Below, in pieces: positions 28,701-38,358 of a stretch of DNA of 64,000 nt (positions are counted from its first letter, which is position 1; the number at the start of each line of letters is the position of its first letter). A model generated the notes under the pieces. The model worked only from the letters and a program-made list of their open reading frames with translations. It ran no database searches and was not told the origin of the DNA. The position numbers and the translations under genes were made by a program. The DNA is from Acinetobacter pittii ATCC 19004 = CIP 70.29 (lineage in GTDB: Bacteria > Pseudomonadota > Gammaproteobacteria > Pseudomonadales > Moraxellaceae), in assembly GCF_000369045.1 (NCBI RefSeq), contig NZ_KB849786.1, forward strand, positions 149,969 to 213,968, read 5' to 3'.

Positions 28701-29248
28701 TTTTAGCATCTAGCTCTCCTCGTCGGAAGGAGCTGTTGCAACAGCTAGGCTTAGATTTTGAAATCTATAGTCCTGACATTGATGAGTCTGTTCATGAAAA
28801 TGAGTTGGTTCATCATTATGTTGAACGGTTGGCTAGAGAAAAAGCTCAGGCTGTATTGAAGCTTTTTCCAGAAGCAATTGTTATTGCTGCCGATACAAGT
28901 CTGGGACTTGATGGTCAAATTATTGGTAAGCCTGAATCGAAAAATCATGCCTTTGAAATCTGGAAACAATTATCTGGACGTTGGCATGATGTGTTTTCTG
29001 GACTGTGCGTTGCGACTCAACAACAGATGTTAAGTCAGGTAGTGCAAACACAAGTTGAGTTTCAGCGCCTGACTACACAGGATATGGAAGATTATTGGAC
29101 CACGGGTGAGCCTGTTGGAAAAGCGGGTGGATATGCAATTCAAGGAATTGCCTCGCAATATATTCCCCAAATTCAAGGAAGTTATAGTAATGTGGTAGGA
29201 CTTCCTTTATACGAATTTGCACAGTTATTCAAAAGAGTAAAGACATAA
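28688..29248 (+). CDS. Maf-family nucleoside triphosphate pyrophosphatase
   Basis: A 186-residue Maf protein. I start it at the ATG at 28688 (MAHIVLASSSPRR), inside the last 13 bases of mreD; a longer frame begins upstream at 28628 but would add residues not found in Maf. The ASSSPRRKELL loop, IAADTSLGLDG and GKAGGYAIQG motifs are the active site. The YhdE-type subfamily hydrolyses dTTP/UTP and modified pyrimidine nucleotides. Position between mreD and rng is the same as in E. coli. Confidence 0.92.
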   Translation: MAHIVLASSSPRRKELLQQLGLDFEIYSPDIDESVHENELVHHYVERLAREKAQAVLKLFPEAIVIAADTSLGLDGQIIGKPESKNHAFEIWKQLSGRWHDVFSGLCVATQQQMLSQVVQTQVEFQRLTTQDMEDYWTTGEPVGKAGGYAIQGIASQYIPQIQGSYSNVVGLPLYEFAQLFKRVKT

Positions 29249-29361
29249 GGGGTTGTTATCATTCTTCATTGAATAGCATTGTCGATGAACACTAGACAAC
29301 GTTAAAGTTAACAGCTTCTCTGACTCTTTAATAAAAATTTTATAATGCTTTGAGTTTATGT

Positions 29362-30816
29362 ATGTCAGAAGAACTACTTATTAATGTCACGCCTATGGAG
29401 TGTCGGGTGGCATTAATCGAAAATGGAACTGTTAATGAACTGTATGTCGAGCGTACAGTTAAACGCGGTCTAGTCGGCAATATCTACAAGGGTAAAGTTG
29501 TACGAGTGCTTCCGGGCATGCAAGCTGCCTTTGTTGATATTGGTTTGTCTCGAACAGCCTTTTTACATATCAATGATATGGTTTGGCCTCGTTCGCAGCC
29601 TACCCCAAATGTCTTTGAGTTATTACATCCTGGGCAAACCCTTACTGTCCAAGTAATGAAAGATATGTTGGGCACAAAAGGTGCACGTCTAAGTACAGAT
29701 CTTTCAATCCCTTCTCGCTATTTGGTTTTAATGCCGTATGGCAACCATATTGGTGTTTCGCAGCGTATTGAGTCTGAAGAAGAGCGAGATCGACTGCGTA
29801 ATATTATTGAAGGTATTCAATCTGAGCATAATTTACCCGGTAGCGTGATTGTCCGTACGGCTGCAGAAGGTGTGGATGAGGCAGAAATTGCACAGGACAT
29901 GTGCTATCTGAGCAAATTGTGGGAGTACATTCAACGTAAACAGACCGACGTTGCTGTTCCTTCTTTAATTTTTGAAGAACTTCCATTACCTCAACGTATT
30001 ATTCGCGACTTAGCAAGCGAAGAAACTGCAAAAATTTATGTAGATTCGCGAGAGATTCATGCAAAACTGCTTGAGTTTGTAGATGAATTTGTCCCGAATA
30101 TGAAGAGTCGTCTCATTCATTATCCGGGCGAGCGACCACTATTTGATCTTTATAATGTTGAAGAAGATATTCAAAAAGCCTTACAAACTCGCGTAGCTTT
30201 GAAGTCGGGCGGTTATCTGATGATCGACCAGACTGAAGCCATGACAACGATTGACGTTAATACAGGTTCATATGTAGGTGGTCGTAGTCTTGAAGACACG
30301 GTTTTTAAAACTAATATGGAGGCGACTCAAGTTATCGCGCGTCAACTTAGACTGCGTAATTTGGGGGGGATTCTCATTATTGATTTTATTGACATGCAAG
30401 AAGCAACTCACCGTGAAGAGGTGATGCGTCAGTTCGAGAAAATGCTTGAGCGAGATCACGCGAAGACCAAAATTACTCAAGTGTCAGAACTTGGTCTGGT
30501 CGAAATGACGCGTAAACGAACTCGTGAATCATTAGAACACTTGTTATGTGAATCATGTCCAACATGTCAAGGACGTGGTTTTGTCAAAACAGCGGAGACA
30601 GTGTGTTACGAAATATTTCGTGAGATATTGCGTTATACCCGTGCATTTGAGTCAACGAGTGGCTTTACTGTTGTTGCGCATCCTTCTGTGATTGACCGAT
30701 TATTAACAGCAGAAGCACCAGCAGTAGCCGATTTAGAGCATTTTATTAACCGTGTTATTAAATTTCAGGTCGAAAATTTATATACGCAAGAGCAATACGA
30801 TATCATTTTAAGTTAA
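29362..30816 (+). CDS. rng: Ribonuclease G
   Basis: A 484-residue RNase E/G-family enzyme. I start it at the ATG giving MSEELLINV, which aligns with E. coli RNase G; an in-frame TTG 12 bases earlier is less likely. An S1 domain spans about residues 35-125, the catalytic aspartates are in DVNTG (Asp about 298) and IIDFID (Asp about 341), and the zinc link is CPTC (about 399-402). It processes the 5' end of 16S rRNA and decays some mRNAs. Confidence 0.96.
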   Translation: MSEELLINVTPMECRVALIENGTVNELYVERTVKRGLVGNIYKGKVVRVLPGMQAAFVDIGLSRTAFLHINDMVWPRSQPTPNVFELLHPGQTLTVQVMKDMLGTKGARLSTDLSIPSRYLVLMPYGNHIGVSQRIESEEERDRLRNIIEGIQSEHNLPGSVIVRTAAEGVDEAEIAQDMCYLSKLWEYIQRKQTDVAVPSLIFEELPLPQRIIRDLASEETAKIYVDSREIHAKLLEFVDEFVPNMKSRLIHYPGERPLFDLYNVEEDIQKALQTRVALKSGGYLMIDQTEAMTTIDVNTGSYVGGRSLEDTVFKTNMEATQVIARQLRLRNLGGILIIDFIDMQEATHREEVMRQFEKMLERDHAKTKITQVSELGLVEMTRKRTRESLEHLLCESCPTCQGRGFVKTAETVCYEIFREILRYTRAFESTSGFTVVAHPSVIDRLLTAEAPAVADLEHFINRVIKFQVENLYTQEQYDIILS

Positions 30817-30853
30817 AGTTGTAACAAGATATCGCTTAATCCTTGTTACAACT
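30817..30853 (+). terminator. Perfect 12-bp hairpin directly after rng
   Basis: AGTTGTAACAAG and CTTGTTACAACT pair perfectly around a 13-base loop, starting at the base after the rng stop. Only a weak T-rich tail follows. Confidence 0.65.
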
Positions 30854-30955
30854 GAAATTTTACTTTCATTCATGAATTTTAAATACTACTTACATACAGT
30901 AGCCCTAGACGTTCTCCCTATTAAACGTCTTAGCAAACAATAAGAGGTATAACCC

Positions 30956-31129
30956 ATGAATGTAAGTGAAAACTTAATTAGCAACGGTCTTAAACATGTT
31001 TTAGAAAGCACGCCAGTAAATAGCTGCTATATGTTGAATGACCAAGGTAAAGAAGTACCAATCACAACTGCTATGATTCGTTCAGTATGTCATCAGTTGC
31101 TTAACCAGTGCCGCACAATCAAAAAATAA
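30956..31129 (+). CDS. PA1571-family small protein
   Basis: A 57-residue protein, too short for usual gene length cut-offs, with a good AGAGG ribosome binding site. Its core LNDQGKEVPITTAMI matches my memory of the PA1571 family of Pseudomonas, where a D-x-x-G-x-EVPIT-x-x-MI motif is conserved. The family function is unknown. The gene has its own leader and a strong terminator, so it is an independent unit. Confidence 0.75.
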   Translation: MNVSENLISNGLKHVLESTPVNSCYMLNDQGKEVPITTAMIRSVCHQLLNQCRTIKK

Positions 31130-31158
31130 GGGGCCAATTCAAAGCCCCTTAACTTTTT
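31128..31158. terminator. Bidirectional terminator between PA1571-family gene and atfA
   Basis: Stem AAGGGGC/GCCCCTT begins within the stop of the small gene and is followed by a T run that reaches the end of the convergent atfA. Confidence 0.85.
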
Positions 31159-32544
31159 TTAACTTGCTGAATGATGTTTCAGTTGTTTCTCTGCAATAAT
31201 TTCTTCAAAACGTTGAATCTCATCTTCTAAATGAGTCAAAAGGTTTTGCATTTTTGGCAAAGCATTTCGACAAGCTGTTAATCCAACTTCAAGCTTATCT
31301 AAATAACTGGTCATGGTAATGTTTAGAGCTTGTCCATCCATGACAATCGAAGCAGGGTAGAGTGCATCTAATTTCGCGCCATTCCAATAAAGCGGTTCAC
31401 GTGGTCCTGGTACATTGGAAATCACTAAATTGAACGCCTGACGCTTAGGAAGCATTCCTGACATGATGTTTAATCCTGCCGGACCATAAACAACCGCACT
31501 ATAGTTTAAAATTTCATTCGCAGTCATACGGCTAAAGCGTTGCTTTGAATTCTGCATGCTGCGACGAATGATTTCTAGGCGTTCTAACGGTTGATCTTTA
31601 TGCGTCCCTAAATTTGCCAAAATCATAGTAATCCGGTTACTCATGTCAGAATCATCTGTACGTAATGAAGCTGGAACCATGGCAATAAGTGGCTTTTTAG
31701 GTAAGCTGTTTTGGCTAATCAAATATTGACGTAAAGCGCCTGAACATACAGCTAGGACAACATCATTAATCGTCACGCCTAATGCTTTTGAAATTTTTCT
31801 AAGGCGGCTTAATTCAAATGATTGGGCCGCAAAACGACGTGAAGCACTGACTCTTTGGTTCAAAATAGAAACTGGTGCCTGAAAAGTAGAAACATAATCA
31901 GGATTTTTACCCATTTCCTTGAATATTGTTTGAGATAGCTCGTGCATGACTTTTGGAGCTATGTCGAGTTGAGACTTAATACCGCCTAAAATACTTTTAA
32001 TTTTACTAGTACTTGGAGTTGGTACTTTTAGACGCTTAGCTCTTTTGCTCTCAACACACCATAAAGGGACAACATGTTTCTCTTCTGGTGTTTTTGATAG
32101 AGATTTCTCGATCAAACGCATACCCGCAACGCCGTCGACCATCGCATGATGGATTTTAAAATACATGGCAAAACGATTGCCTTCGATTCCTTCAATAATG
32201 TCACAAGTCCAAAGTGGCTTTGCACGATCAATTAGTGAGCTATGCTGCTGTGAAATATAAACCAGTAGTTCACGAATACGGCCCGGGTGAGGCAAAGCAA
32301 TGTGGCGAAAGTGATGATCGATATCGAACTCTTCATCTTCATCCCAAAATAGACCACTTAAACGGTTATTGAAGGGCGGAATAGGAATGCTCTTTGAGCG
32401 TTTAATATCTTCTACTAAATCATGTACAAAGGTTTCTGGTGCATTTTCAGGAATTTCAAATAAAAATAATCCACCGACATGCATGGGTTGCTGTCTTTTT
32501 TCAAGTGACAGAAAAATGAAATCAATTGGGTGTAATGGACGCAT
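31159..32544 (-). CDS. atfA: Wax ester synthase/diacylglycerol acyltransferase
   Basis: A 461-residue WS/DGAT enzyme very like AtfA of A. baylyi. The catalytic HHxxxDG motif is intact (HHAMVDG, His 132 and 133, Asp 137, the same numbering as A. baylyi AtfA), and the C-terminal NLVISNVPGPREPLYWNGA signature is present. It joins fatty acyl-CoA to long-chain alcohols or diacylglycerol, making wax esters and triacylglycerol storage lipid. It is a single-gene unit between two terminators. The last residues (KHHSAS) diverge from the reference, as is usual at the C-terminus. Confidence 0.95.
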   Translation of the reverse strand: MRPLHPIDFIFLSLEKRQQPMHVGGLFLFEIPENAPETFVHDLVEDIKRSKSIPIPPFNNRLSGLFWDEDEEFDIDHHFRHIALPHPGRIRELLVYISQQHSSLIDRAKPLWTCDIIEGIEGNRFAMYFKIHHAMVDGVAGMRLIEKSLSKTPEEKHVVPLWCVESKRAKRLKVPTPSTSKIKSILGGIKSQLDIAPKVMHELSQTIFKEMGKNPDYVSTFQAPVSILNQRVSASRRFAAQSFELSRLRKISKALGVTINDVVLAVCSGALRQYLISQNSLPKKPLIAMVPASLRTDDSDMSNRITMILANLGTHKDQPLERLEIIRRSMQNSKQRFSRMTANEILNYSAVVYGPAGLNIMSGMLPKRQAFNLVISNVPGPREPLYWNGAKLDALYPASIVMDGQALNITMTSYLDKLEVGLTACRNALPKMQNLLTHLEDEIQRFEEIIAEKQLKHHSAS

Positions 32545-32674
32545 AAATCATTGTGCCTCATGCATTTTTCTAAGAAGCCCTTATATGAGCTCTTATTAGA
32601 ATTATAGAACCGTAAAATTAAGTATATAGCGTTTAGAGTAGAGAAAATATGACTTTGTGTACGGAACATGACAT

Positions 32675-32706
32675 AAAAAAAACCACTGATTTACCAGTGG
32701 TTTTTT
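32675..32706 (-). terminator. Terminator of cysH
   Basis: Stem AACCACTG/CAGTGGTT flanked by A and T runs, ten bases past the cysH stop on the minus strand. Confidence 0.88.
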
Positions 32707-32715
32707 GATATCCAG

Positions 32716-33450
32716 TTACTTTTTCATATTACCTGCGTGTAAGCCACACTCTTTTTGAGTGGCTTCTTCCCACCACCAGCGTCCTTCACGCTCATGTTGA
32801 TTAGGTAATACAGGTCGCGTACATGGTTCACAGCCAATAGAAACAAAACCGCGCTCATGAAGAGGATTATATGGAATTTCCATCATACGGATGTAGCTCC
32901 ATACCTCAGCACTTGTCCAGTTCGCTAGAGGATTATATTTAATGAGTTGCTTACCTGGGCCAGAGAAACCTGCATCAGCTTGTACTACAGGAATCTCTGT
33001 ACGCGTACCAGGACTTTGATCTTTACGTTGACCCGTAATCCAGCCATCTAAAGTCGCAAGTTTTTTACGCAAAGGCTGAACTTTTCGAATACCGCAACAT
33101 TCTTGATGCCCATCTGTAAAAAAGCTGAATAAACCTTTTTCGTTTACCATGTTTTGAACAGCTTCAGATTCAGGGAAACAAATTTCGATATTGATATTGT
33201 AGTGTTTACGGACAGTTTCAATAAATTGATAAGTTTCGGCATGCAGGCGGCCTGTGTCGAGACTAAATACACGGAATGGTTTGCCTAAGCGTGAAGCAAT
33301 ATCAATTAAAACAACATCTTCTGCTCCCGAAAACGAAATTGCAATTTCACCTTGTTGGCTTAAGGCAAGTTCTAAAATTTCTCGAGGGCTTTTGGTTGCA
33401 TATTCAGCAGCAAGAGCATCTACGATCTCAATAGTCGGAATAACGGTCAT
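32716..33450 (-). CDS. cysH: APS/PAPS reductase, iron-sulfur type
   Basis: A 244-residue sulfonucleotide reductase. I chose the start MTVIPTIEI, with AGGA upstream, over an in-frame start 30 bases earlier. The nucleotide loop [11 protein letters not shown] is near residue 40. It carries the four cluster cysteines of the APS-reductase type (Cys 118-119 in ECCG, Cys 207 and 210 in CEPC) and the catalytic C-terminal ECGLH (Cys about 235). These cysteines indicate a [4Fe-4S] cluster and adenylyl sulfate as substrate, unlike E. coli CysH which lacks the cluster. The product is sulfite for cysteine synthesis. Confidence 0.93.
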   Translation of the reverse strand: MTVIPTIEIVDALAAEYATKSPREILELALSQQGEIAISFSGAEDVVLIDIASRLGKPFRVFSLDTGRLHAETYQFIETVRKHYNINIEICFPESEAVQNMVNEKGLFSFFTDGHQECCGIRKVQPLRKKLATLDGWITGQRKDQSPGTRTEIPVVQADAGFSGPGKQLIKYNPLANWTSAEVWSYIRMMEIPYNPLHERGFVSIGCEPCTRPVLPNQHEREGRWWWEEATQKECGLHAGNMKK

Positions 33451-33634
33451 GTGTGTTCCTGGCAAAAGGCTTGGGCGCATTGAGTTATGAAAAATATTCT
33501 AAAGGATAGTTAATAAAGTGCTTAGCACTTTAATTTCGATCCTTATGAATAAAATTGATTTGATCAATAACAACGCAAAACTGAAAATCTTAATGGTATG
33601 ATACAGCAATTTTTAACCAACGTTGGAAGCATTC

Positions 33635-34252
33635 ATGGAAATCGTATGCCTAGATCTTGAAGGAGTTTTAGTTCCTGAAATCTGGATCAATTTCGCTAAA
33701 AAAACAGGGATTAAAGAACTCGAAGCAACAACTCGTGATATTCCGGATTATGATGTTTTAATGACTCAGCGCCTTAATATCTTAAAACAACACGGTTTAG
33801 GCTTAAATGACATTCAAGAAGTCATTGCTGAGATGGGGCCATTACCGGGTGCAAAAGAGTTTGTTGAATGGGTGAGTACGCATTTCCAACTCGTGATCTT
33901 GTCAGATACCTTCTATGAATTTGCACATCCTTTAATGAAGCAATTAGGATGGCCAACAATTTTCTGTCATAAGTTAGAGACAGATGAAGAAGGTATGATT
34001 ACCGCTTATAAACTACGTCAACCCGATCAAAAACGTGAGTCTGTTAAAGCACTGCATGGCTTGAATTTCCGTGTAATCGCTGCAGGTGATTCTTATAACG
34101 ATACAACCATGCTTGGTGAAGCGGACCATGGTTTCTTATTTGATGCGCCTGCAAATGTGATTGCTGAGTTTCCACAATTTCCAGCTATTCACGGTTACGA
34201 TGCATTAAAAGAAGCAATCCGTTCTGTTTCACAGCGTACAATCCCAGCTTAA
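33635..34252 (+). CDS. thrH: Phosphoserine phosphatase/homoserine phosphotransferase ThrH
   Basis: A 205-residue HAD-superfamily enzyme, starting at the ATG of MEIVCLDLEG; a TTG 12 bases upstream is in frame. The HAD nucleophile motif reads DLEGVL, where SerB has DxDxT, and the closing motif is GDSYNDTTML near residue 154. The ThrH group dephosphorylates phosphoserine and can transfer the phosphate to homoserine, linking serine and threonine synthesis. It is divergent from cysH, with a 185-base shared promoter region. Confidence 0.9.
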   Translation: MEIVCLDLEGVLVPEIWINFAKKTGIKELEATTRDIPDYDVLMTQRLNILKQHGLGLNDIQEVIAEMGPLPGAKEFVEWVSTHFQLVILSDTFYEFAHPLMKQLGWPTIFCHKLETDEEGMITAYKLRQPDQKRESVKALHGLNFRVIAAGDSYNDTTMLGEADHGFLFDAPANVIAEFPQFPAIHGYDALKEAIRSVSQRTIPA

Positions 34253-34264
34253 GAATAAAGAATA

Positions 34265-34292
34265 AAAAAGGCGCTTAAAGCGCCTTTTTTTA
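34265..34292. terminator. Bidirectional terminator between thrH and the FadL-type porin
   Basis: Stem AAAAAAGGCGC/GCGCCTTTTTT with a TTAAA loop, between convergent genes. Confidence 0.9.
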
Positions 34293-34310
34293 TATACATA
34301 ATTTTTAAAC

Positions 34311-35822
34311 TTAGAATTTATAACCAAGTTTTAAACCATAAGCGATGGCATTGTTGTCAGAGAAGTCTGCAACATATTCATCACTACCAGCTTGTGCACC
34401 TGTTTGAGCTTTAGCATCACCCAACCAGAAATATTTTACACCGCCAGCAATAAACGTTTGTGGAGTAGGGCTATATTGAAGACCTAAACCTACGTTCCAG
34501 TAACCTTCTGTTGGTCCTAGTGTTGTTACAGGGTTACCTGCACCAGAGTCCCAGCCTACAGACATATTACCAGCCCATTTATCGTTCAGTTTACGACCTA
34601 CACCAGCGTTCACAGACCATTGGTCATCAGAGTATTCAACTAGGTTAAAGCCATTTGGACGTCCAACAAGACCACCTACAGCTTCCGATACTTTGCCGAA
34701 TTTATATGGTTGAATTGAGAAATCTTTCCAGTTCACCCAACGTACATTCGCAAACGCAACAGTATCAGCCATGATTCCTGTTTGGAAATCAAGGTTTACA
34801 GACTGTGGTGTAGTAATTGTAGTTTTGCCTTCTGTATTAATAGCTTGAAGTTTAGACGCAGGAACATCTAAGCCCGCAAGTACTGAAGTAAGACCAGGGA
34901 AATTTAATATAGATAAGTCTTCATTAATATTCACTTTATGATCAATTTCAGATCGATAGGTTAAAGATGCTCTGAGTGCAATTTCAGGAATTTGATAAGC
35001 TGCACCTGCTAACCAACCTACACCAGTAGTTTCTTTAATATTTGCGTCATAACCATTATAAAGGCTATAAGCTTGACCTCGTAAACTTACATTACCTTTA
35101 ACTGTTTGTAATACAGGACCCGCATAGAAGTTAAAGTTTTGAGTTGGTTGGAAACCAAGAACAAAAGATAAATTTTGTGTATCAACTTTAACTTTAGTTC
35201 CACCTGTACCTAAATAATTATTTGCAGCATTAATAGCAGCTTGGGTGTTTTGTAATGCTGTCAGTCCTGCACCTACAGTTGTATTTCCACCTTTAGCAAC
35301 TTGTTGTAACGCGCCTAAGATCTCTGTTTGAGTCGGTTTTGTAGGATCACCGCCAGTAGCATTCGTCACAGCTATAAGAGCTGGTGTAAATGCTGATCCA
35401 GATGCTTGAACTAACTTGTTAATTGAGCTGGTTGCTAAGTCAGTTAATGCCTTTTGACTTAAAATAGTATCAGTGCCTGGATTTGAAACGAATACATTAT
35501 TACCTGAATATTCTGCATCTGCTCCAAATGGTTGATCATAGAGTAGGCCGAAAGAGAATTTATCGTTGAGTTGTAATTTTAATGCCGCACTTGGAAAGTA
35601 ATAATCATTAGCCATATCGCCAATATCGCGGCGTGTTGCGCTTGATCCTGCTTCTTTACCCGCTACATCTGGGTCTAAAACAGAAATACCTGCTTCAAAA
35701 TAATTACCCGGTTGGAAGAATGCAGACATTGATTGTCCAGAGCGATCCAATGCTGCTGCAAAAACCCCAGTTGCAGGCAGCGTTGCTAAAATCATTGCAG
35801 TGCTCAGATGTTTTAATTTCAT
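34311..35822 (-). CDS. OmpP1/FadL-family outer membrane fatty acid/hydrophobic compound channel
   Basis: A 503-residue outer membrane protein with a signal peptide ending VFA (about residue 22) and mature start AALDRSGQSMSAFF, which matches the plug/hatch region of FadL. The rest shows alternating beta-strand patterns and ends YGLKLGYKF with the terminal aromatic residue needed for barrel insertion. FadL proteins admit long-chain fatty acids, and Acinetobacter relatives may admit alkanes or aromatics. Neighbouring atfA suggests lipid handling. A 33-base two-tier hairpin lies in its leader. Confidence 0.85.
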   Translation of the reverse strand: MKLKHLSTAMILATLPATGVFAAALDRSGQSMSAFFQPGNYFEAGISVLDPDVAGKEAGSSATRRDIGDMANDYYFPSAALKLQLNDKFSFGLLYDQPFGADAEYSGNNVFVSNPGTDTILSQKALTDLATSSINKLVQASGSAFTPALIAVTNATGGDPTKPTQTEILGALQQVAKGGNTTVGAGLTALQNTQAAINAANNYLGTGGTKVKVDTQNLSFVLGFQPTQNFNFYAGPVLQTVKGNVSLRGQAYSLYNGYDANIKETTGVGWLAGAAYQIPEIALRASLTYRSEIDHKVNINEDLSILNFPGLTSVLAGLDVPASKLQAINTEGKTTITTPQSVNLDFQTGIMADTVAFANVRWVNWKDFSIQPYKFGKVSEAVGGLVGRPNGFNLVEYSDDQWSVNAGVGRKLNDKWAGNMSVGWDSGAGNPVTTLGPTEGYWNVGLGLQYSPTPQTFIAGGVKYFWLGDAKAQTGAQAGSDEYVADFSDNNAIAYGLKLGYKF

Positions 35823-36420
35823 TTTAATCTTTCCTTGAACTTCAAGACATTTTTTTAAAAGTAACAGAGTTAAACCGTTTAAACTGTGTTGCCTTCAAAG
35901 CTCCTAATTACAAGTAATAGAAGCTTTGATAACTCCATGTAACAAAAATAGCATAATTACAATAAGAGTAAATCTGTTATATGAACTGGGCAGTACTCAT
36001 TTTTTATACAAATAATGTCAATAATGGATGAAATATGAAGGAATATTTGCATTGTTAAATTAATTTAATTATTTGATATTTATATTTTTTATATATTAGT
36101 GGTGGCCTTTGTTTTTATGACATTTTTGTCGCAAATCCAAGAAAAATGGTCAAAGATTTTTTTGTAAAAATATGAGTTAAGTGATTATGAAATGAGTATT
36201 GGTAGTTATTTTTAGTTGATAAGTCCAGTTTCTCTACATCTGTATATTATTGATTCAATTTTATATTATTCATTTTATGAAAAAGTTCACCTTAATTTTT
36301 TTACCATTTGATCTATTTTTTGAGCGAATTTGGATTCTATATTTGAAAGTTATGTGTAATAAAAAACCGAAAATAATGATCTAAATTCGGTTATTTAATT
36401 CTAAGAGCTAAAACATCGCA
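35823..36420. other. AT-rich intergenic region upstream of the FadL-type porin
   Basis: About 600 bases without a credible reading frame, very AT-rich. It holds the porin promoter, a structured inverted repeat at 35895-35927 (CAAAGCT/AGCTTTG enclosing ATTAC/GTAAT), and near 36361-36395 a weak ACCGAA/TTCGGT stem that may end the MdaB-like gene. I see nothing else. Confidence 0.55.
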
Positions 36421-37119
36421 TTAGAGTGGATATAGTTTTTCATCAAATTGCTCAAGTTTGGGGAATTTTAATGACTCGAGCTGGTCCAGATGAGTAAGGT
36501 AGATTACATAGTCTTCAAGAAGGGTTTGTCGTGCTTCTTGGCTAATATACGGTACATGGTAAGCAATGAATGGAGGTAGGACTTCAAAACCAGCATATGC
36601 CAAAGTACCACGTTGAATCGGGGATAAATAATTTTCGATTGGGCCGTGAATTGAGTTTTCTCCAAACATGTGTGTTCTACCACCGAGTGTTAAACATAAC
36701 ATCGCTTTTTTACCTGCCATGCCGCCATGGTTGTAAAAACGCTTGCCCCCATAAAAAAGTCCAGAGACAAATACACGATCAATCCAGCCTTTTAAAATTG
36801 CTGGCACAGATGTCCAATAAAGTGGGAAATTTAAAATGACGAGATCTGCTTTTTTTACCTTTTCAATTTCTGCTTGAATATCATGAGCTAGAAGTTGATT
36901 TTTGCTGGCATTTCTTTGCTCTAGAGCATAGTTAAAATACTCAGGTTGATTAAGCTCTAAGAAATCCGCTTTGGATGCAATAGGGTTAAATTGCATCGCA
37001 TATAAATCTGAAATTTCTACACTGTGCCCCAATTTTTCTAAGGTTTGCTTAGCTGTATTTTTTAGAGCAGTGGTGAAAGACTGGGGTTCTGGATGAGCAT
37101 GGACAATAAGAATGTTCAT
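36421..37119 (-). CDS. MdaB/KefF-like NAD(P)H-dependent quinone oxidoreductase
   Basis: A 232-residue flavodoxin-like fold protein. Motifs typical of the NQO1/MdaB group are present: the IVHAHPEPQSFT FMN/FAD-binding start, FPLYWTSVPAILKGWIDRVF near 100, and TLGGRTHMFG near residue 145. It should reduce quinones by two electrons in the cytoplasm. It is divergent from the neighbouring AraC-family regulator with about 150 bases between, which suggests control by that regulator. Confidence 0.88.
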   Translation of the reverse strand: MNILIVHAHPEPQSFTTALKNTAKQTLEKLGHSVEISDLYAMQFNPIASKADFLELNQPEYFNYALEQRNASKNQLLAHDIQAEIEKVKKADLVILNFPLYWTSVPAILKGWIDRVFVSGLFYGGKRFYNHGGMAGKKAMLCLTLGGRTHMFGENSIHGPIENYLSPIQRGTLAYAGFEVLPPFIAYHVPYISQEARQTLLEDYVIYLTHLDQLESLKFPKLEQFDEKLYPL

Positions 37120-37275
37120 AAGGTGAGACCTGTATTCTTTTCAGAAATTGTGCTGTCTAGTGCAATTCAGCGGATTTTGTTTTGAATAACTATGCATCAA
37201 TTTAAAAGCATGGCATAGTTCATGAACTGTCAGTTTTTACCATTTTGCGCCATTTTTTTGCTGATTGGTTTGTTT

Positions 37276-38301
37276 ATGAATCCAGAATTACCCGGAACTT
37301 ATATTAATTTAATCGTTGAGACTGTTAAGCGGTGGGGTGTCTCTGGTGAGCAGCTTTTAAATGGAAGTGGAATAACCTTAGACCAATTAGAAAAGCCTTA
37401 CTGGTATGTTGAATTCAACATCTTAAATCAGCTTATTGAGCGGGCGATCGAGTTATGCAAAGAGCCAGCATTAGCTGGATATTTAGCTTTAAGCATGACG
37501 GCTTCATGTTATGGTTCAGTTGGAATGGCTGCCATAGTTTCTCCAAATTTAGGAGAAGCACTGAAAATACTTGAACAATTCATTGGTTCACGTTGTAAGG
37601 TCTTTAGACCGGAATTAAAACAAGAAAATAATGATGCTTGTTGGTCAATTCATCAGCCCGTCAATGCATTTCAGCTGAGCCCCAATGCCAACATTTTTTT
37701 GTTACTCGGTTTTGTTCAAATTGCGAAAAAATTAACAGGGCTTTCTCATTTGGGAAAAGTTGAATTACAAATGCCAGAGCCGATAGGTTTTGACCAAATC
37801 AGTCATCAACTGGCTGTGACTTGTTTATTTAACCAAAAGGGTAATCGTTGGATATTTCCAAAAGAGTATTTAGCACAATCTGTATTAACGGCAGACCCAA
37901 TGCTAGCGCCGTTATTAAATGCGCAATGTAAGCGGGATATAGAGAAATTAAACTTAAAAAGTGGTTGGAAAGGACAAGTCAAACAAGTTGCCGAAAAATT
38001 GCTTTTGAATGGGGAGATTGAGACATTAAAAGTTGGGCAAGTGGCTCATATCATGAATATGTCAGAGCGAACCCTGCAACGCTATTTAGCTCTTGATCAC
38101 ACTAGTTTTACCTTTTTGGTGGACTCACTGAAAAAGGACCATGCCCAGAAACTTTTATCTCAAAATAATATGTCGGTTGAAAAAGTGGCTTTAATACTGG
38201 GTTATGCCGAAACTTCTCACTTCACTCGTGCGTTTAAGCGCTGGATGGGGATGACGCCTAAATATTTCCAAACCAAACATAAGATGGATGATTTAAGTTA
38301 A
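37276..38301 (+). CDS. AraC-family regulator with Arabinose_bd-type N-terminal domain (OruR-like)
   Basis: A 341-residue regulator. I start it at the ATG giving MNPELPGTYI; the longer frame from 37222 would add a hydrophobic stretch not expected in a regulator. Residues about 20-205 form the conserved ligand-binding domain of OruR/ArgR-type AraC proteins, and the C-terminal 100 residues are two helix-turn-helix motifs ending with VALILGYAETSHFTRAFKRW. The divergent quinone reductase gene is its probable target. The inducer is unknown. Confidence 0.85.
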   Translation: MNPELPGTYINLIVETVKRWGVSGEQLLNGSGITLDQLEKPYWYVEFNILNQLIERAIELCKEPALAGYLALSMTASCYGSVGMAAIVSPNLGEALKILEQFIGSRCKVFRPELKQENNDACWSIHQPVNAFQLSPNANIFLLLGFVQIAKKLTGLSHLGKVELQMPEPIGFDQISHQLAVTCLFNQKGNRWIFPKEYLAQSVLTADPMLAPLLNAQCKRDIEKLNLKSGWKGQVKQVAEKLLLNGEIETLKVGQVAHIMNMSERTLQRYLALDHTSFTFLVDSLKKDHAQKLLSQNNMSVEKVALILGYAETSHFTRAFKRWMGMTPKYFQTKHKMDDLS

Positions 38302-38330
38302 AAGGCCACAAATTTAATTTCATGGCCTTT
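38301..38330 (+). terminator. Bidirectional hairpin after the OruR-like gene
   Basis: Stem AAAGGCCA/TGGCCTTT overlapping the last base of the stop codon, between convergent genes. Its T run is short. Confidence 0.7.
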
Positions 38331-38358
38331 CATTTATGATTTGAGTCAATTAAGTAGA

